DNA of 64,000 nt from JACJWR01 sp964474045. Lineage in GTDB: Bacteria; Actinomycetota; Actinomycetes; S36-B12; UBA10799. The DNA lies in NCBI GenBank assembly GCA_964474045.1, contig CAYYRC010000002.1, positions 193,332 through 257,331 on the forward strand, read 5' to 3'. This document shows positions 61,218 through 64,000 of the stretch, piece after piece (the first letter of the stretch is position 1; each line of letters starts with the position of its first letter). The notes below the pieces were generated by a model, which was not told where the DNA came from, ran no database searches, and saw only the letters and a list, made by a program, of their open reading frames with translations. The position numbers and the translations under genes are program-made.

Positions 61218-62036
61218 GTGGAACAAGACGTCACCATCGTTGCGAGCCGAACCGATGGCGCCGGACTGGAGCTGTACAGCTGCGGCTCGGGTCCGGGAGT
61301 CGTCGTCATGCACGGCGGCGGCACCGACGCCGAGGTCTACAAGCGGCTCGCCGAGCGCCTCTCAGCCGCGGGCTTCGCGGTGCACGTGTACAACCGGCGC
61401 GGCCGCGGGCAGAGCGGGGAGCGACCATCCGACTACGGCCTGCAGACCGAGGTCGACGACCTGGAGTCGGTCCTGCTGGCGACCAACTCGGACCGGGTGG
61501 TGGGCCATAGCGGCGGCGGCTTCCTGGCGCTCGCGGCAGCGCGGGCGCTGCCGATGGCACGACTCGCGCTGTTCGACCCCACGGTCAATGTCGACGGCAG
61601 CTTCCCGACCGAGTTCATGCCCGAGTTCGAGCGTCTCATCGACGCCGGTGACACGAACGGGGCGCTGCTGGTGATGTCGCGCGGGCTGCGCAACCCGGGC
61701 TCGGACTGGCCGGAGCCGATGCAGCGCGCGGCCCTGCGTGCGGTGCTGTTGACTCCCCCGGGCAAGACGATGGCCAGGCTGCTGCACACGGTTCCCGCCG
61801 AGGTTCAGCCCGCGTTCGAGGCCGACGGGCCAGCGAGTGACTGGGCCGACGTCAAAGCGGCTGAGACCCGCTTCTACATCGGGGCGAAGAGCCCGGACTA
61901 CTACCTGCCGATGGCGCAGCAACTGGTCCGGGCGATGCCGAACGCGAGCCTGGAGGTCATTCCCCGGTTGGGGCACGACGCCCTTGCCCGCGCAGGCGCC
62001 AAGTTGGTGGCGTCGCTCGCACGATTCCTCGCCTGA
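61218..62036 (+). CDS. Alpha/beta hydrolase
   Basis: A 272-residue alpha/beta-hydrolase. The oxyanion block is VVVMHGGGTDAEVY, the nucleophile elbow GHSGGG, and the catalytic His is in PRLGHDALAR near the C-terminus. The acid is probably the Asp in IGAKSPDYYLP. The GTG at 61218 lies 22 bases after the DUF4239 gene. It converges on the acyl-CoA ligase gene with 13 bases between stops. The substrate is unknown. Confidence 0.88.
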   Translation: MEQDVTIVASRTDGAGLELYSCGSGPGVVVMHGGGTDAEVYKRLAERLSAAGFAVHVYNRRGRGQSGERPSDYGLQTEVDDLESVLLATNSDRVVGHSGGGFLALAAARALPMARLALFDPTVNVDGSFPTEFMPEFERLIDAGDTNGALLVMSRGLRNPGSDWPEPMQRAALRAVLLTPPGKTMARLLHTVPAEVQPAFEADGPASDWADVKAAETRFYIGAKSPDYYLPMAQQLVRAMPNASLEVIPRLGHDALARAGAKLVASLARFLA

Positions 62037-62049
62037 GCTGAGTGGCGCC

Positions 62050-63537
62050 TCAGGCGTGCGGCTTGATCTGGCGCTTGAGGATCTTGCCGGTGGCCCCCTT
62101 GGGCAGGCCCTCGGGCTCGAACCAGACGATCCGAGGGTATTTGTACGCCGCCACCCGATCCTTGACGAAGGCGCTGAGCTCGTCGGCTGACGCCGTTGCC
62201 CCAGGCTTGAGCACGACGGCGGCGCCGACCTCCTCACCCAGGTAGTCATCCGGGATCCCCACGACGGCAGCCTCGGCGACAGCCGGGTGCTCGAACAGGA
62301 CCTCCTCGATCTCGCGGGGATAGATGTTGAGGCCGCCGCGGATGATCATGTCCTTCGCACGGTCGACGATGAAGTAGTAGCCGTCAGCGTCGCGTCGGGC
62401 CAGATCGCCGGTGCGGAACCAGCCGTCACGGATGGCCTCGGCGGTGGCGTCGGGCCGTCCCAGGTAGCCCTTCATGACGTTCGGCCCCTTGATCGCGATC
62501 TCGCCGACCTCACCGTCGGCGGGCTCCTGCCAGGCCGGGTCGATGAGCTTCATCTGGACGTCGCGGATGGGCGTGCCGATCGATCCGGGCTTGCGCTCCT
62601 GACCAGGCTGGTTGAAGGAGGCCACCGGGCTGGTCTCGGACAAGCCGTAGCCCTCATAGATCGCCGACCCGAACTCGCGCTCGAACCCGCGCAGCACCTC
62701 GACCGGCAGCGATGCCCCACCTGAGACGCTCAGCCGCAGCGACGAGGTGTCGTAGGAGTCGTGTTCCGGATGCCCGAGCAGCGCCATGTACATCGTCGGC
62801 ACAGCTTCCAGGATCGTGACGCGGTCGCGCTGGAGCACCTCCAGCGCTTTCGTCGGCTCGAACCGGGGAATGAGGGTCAGACGTGCGCCCACGGCGACCG
62901 CCGAGTTCAACCCGCACGTCTGCCCGAAGGAGTGGAACAACGGCAGCCCGCCGAAGATCACATCGTCATCTGTGGCCGAGAAGAGGTCCACCGACGCCGC
63001 GACGTTGGACGCGATGTTGGCGTGCGTCAACTCCGCGCCTTTGGGGCTGCCCGTGGTGCCGGAGGTGTACAGGATCACCGCCGTGTCGCCAGCGGCGCGG
63101 TCCACCACCGCAGCCGCCGGGGGCTCGTGATCGGCGAGCTGCGCGACGAACCTCGCATCGACCAGGACCAGCGCCGCGCCGGCCGCGTCGCTACCCGCCT
63201 CGGCTTCCGCCGCCAGCCCCTCCCAGGCGAACAGCACGGACGCGCCGGAATCCGTCAGGTAGTACTCGATCTCGCGCCGCTTGAAAAGCGGGTTCATGGG
63301 CACGACCACCGCACCGGCGCGCAGCACGCCGTAGTAGATGATCGGGAACTCGACCAGGTTGGGCAGCATGATGCCCACGCGCCCCCCGGGCCGGACGCCG
63401 AGCTCTGCCAGCCAGCCGGCCAGGCGGGCGCTGGCATCGTCGAGCTGGGTGTACGTGAGGTGGATATCGTCCAGCGACAGCGCCACCCGGTCGCCGCGGA
63501 CGGCGGCAGTGCGGACGAGGTTGTCGGCGAGGTTCAT
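62050..63537 (-). CDS. Long-chain fatty-acid-CoA ligase / AMP-binding enzyme
   Basis: A 495-residue ANL-superfamily ligase that activates a carboxylic acid as acyl-AMP and then acyl-CoA. The AMP-binding signature is ILYTSGTTGSPKGAELTH; later motifs are IYEGYGLSETSP, the hinge-region GDLARRDADGYYFIVDRAKD, and the C-terminal Lys in GATGKILKR. The size is that of FadD13-like soluble enzymes. The ATG is at 63537. It stands alone next to the Rpf-like lipoprotein gene. Chain length cannot be told. Confidence 0.92.
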   Translation of the reverse strand: MNLADNLVRTAAVRGDRVALSLDDIHLTYTQLDDASARLAGWLAELGVRPGGRVGIMLPNLVEFPIIYYGVLRAGAVVVPMNPLFKRREIEYYLTDSGASVLFAWEGLAAEAEAGSDAAGAALVLVDARFVAQLADHEPPAAAVVDRAAGDTAVILYTSGTTGSPKGAELTHANIASNVAASVDLFSATDDDVIFGGLPLFHSFGQTCGLNSAVAVGARLTLIPRFEPTKALEVLQRDRVTILEAVPTMYMALLGHPEHDSYDTSSLRLSVSGGASLPVEVLRGFEREFGSAIYEGYGLSETSPVASFNQPGQERKPGSIGTPIRDVQMKLIDPAWQEPADGEVGEIAIKGPNVMKGYLGRPDATAEAIRDGWFRTGDLARRDADGYYFIVDRAKDMIIRGGLNIYPREIEEVLFEHPAVAEAAVVGIPDDYLGEEVGAAVVLKPGATASADELSAFVKDRVAAYKYPRIVWFEPEGLPKGATGKILKRQIKPHA

Positions 63538-63571
63538 CTACGAGCTCCTGCTCGGTCGGCGGGCAGGAACA

Positions 63572-63952
63572 TCACGGCTTGCACGACCACGGCCTCCAGC
63601 CGGCCTTCTTCCAGTAGGTCCACGCCACGAAGTCCTGCTGGTCCTTGGTCGCCTTATGAGGGTAGTCGGCGAACTCAGCACCGCCGTTGGCGAGCCAGCT
63701 GGGTCGATCGAACTGCCAGGCGCCGTAGTAGCCGTTGCCGGTGTTGATCGTGTAGGTGTTGCCGGACTCGCACATGCGGACCCGCAGCGGTCCCGCCCCC
63801 GCAGCCCAGGTCCGCGACTCGTTGAAGCGGTCCGCGAGCGCCGCCTGCTGCGCGGCCTGGACTTTGGCGATGGTCTCCGGGTCGCAGCCGGTGATGGCGA
63901 TCGCCGCAACCACGAGGGCGCCGATCCCCAGCGTCTTGGTACCGATGATCAC
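63572..63952 (-). CDS. Rpf-like transglycosylase lipoprotein
   Basis: A 126-residue exported protein with a lipoprotein signal (lipobox AITGC, Cys23) and a Rpf/transglycosylase-like domain (about 50-126) with the catalytic Glu62 in CESGNTYTINTGNGYYGAWQFD (Cys61 to Asp82 region). A C-terminal Cys in WSCKP probably pairs with Cys61, as in Rpf domains. Rpf proteins cut peptidoglycan and wake dormant actinobacteria. This one is minimal: no LysM, G5 or other domain. The ATG is at 63952. The final 48 bases of the window hold no gene I can support. Confidence 0.85.
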   Translation of the reverse strand: MIIGTKTLGIGALVVAAIAITGCDPETIAKVQAAQQAALADRFNESRTWAAGAGPLRVRMCESGNTYTINTGNGYYGAWQFDRPSWLANGGAEFADYPHKATKDQQDFVAWTYWKKAGWRPWSCKP

Positions 63953-64000
63953 TGCTGCGCCTCCGTGCTGCTCGTGCGATCAGTTCCGGCGGGTGCCGGG

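Overview
The window is a GC-rich chromosomal contig from an actinobacterium (Actinomycetota, class Actinomycetes). I cannot name the genus. The evidence is gene content and order. Most of the window follows, with local rearrangement, the mycobacterial block Rv2418c-Rv2478c: octT, gpgP, rsfS, nadD, proA, proB, obg, rpmA, rplU, rne, ndk, folC, valS, clpX, clpP2, clpP1, tig, an Rv2466c-type thioredoxin-fold protein, pepN, a DUF5130 protein, glbO, aglA, a thioesterase, ettA and an SSB. The 100-N run at 38877..38976 points to a draft or metagenome assembly.

Layout. 1-6.2 kb (minus strand): 3'-truncated leuS, a YhhN membrane protein, an OctT-like acyltransferase, a membrane protein with a decayed GGDEF domain, a dCMP deaminase, mesaconyl-CoA hydratase (ethylmalonyl-CoA pathway) and tRNA-Ala. 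A plus-strand CBS-domain gene follows. 6.7-26.3 kb is one long minus-strand block, read in transcription order: ndk, mreB, mreC, mreD, mrdA, rodA (cell elongation), a radical-SAM pair, rne, rplU, rpmA, obg, proB, proA, a 49-residue membrane protein, nadD, an LCP-like protein, rsfS and gpgP. Many members are coupled by 4-base stop/start overlaps. 26.4-30.7 kb: folC and a DUF4233 gene, divergent from valS. 30.7-35.7 kb is the least ordinary stretch: two adjacent secreted proteins that share six copies of a beta-rich module, one also carrying a metzincin protease domain. 35.9-40.3 kb is tig-clpP1-clpP2-clpX; the acidic tail of tig is a 15-bp tandem repeat broken by the assembly gap. 40.4-64 kb is mixed: tRNA-Pro, tRNA-Gly and tRNA-Arg, pepN, malQ, an amidase, an MscS channel, an SDR-DUF2867 protein, glbO, aglA, ettA, an SSB, a DUF3152 protein, a pseudo-kinase/GNAT fusion, an acyl-CoA ligase and a short Rpf-like lipoprotein.

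Together the genes serve envelope growth (mreBCD, mrdA, rodA, LCP-like, Rpf-like), translation (leuS, valS, four tRNAs, rplU, rpmA, obg, rsfS, ettA), RNA processing (rne), protein quality control (tig, clpP1P2X, pepN), proline, NAD, folate and nucleotide supply, and alpha-glucan use (malQ, aglA). octT and gpgP belong to methylglucose lipopolysaccharide synthesis in mycobacteria. The window is densely coding: no stretch above 300 bases lacks a gene. The longest gaps are about 210 bases before mscS and about 190 bases between ssb and the DUF3152 gene. I saw no insertion sequence, prophage, CRISPR array, rRNA or attachment site.
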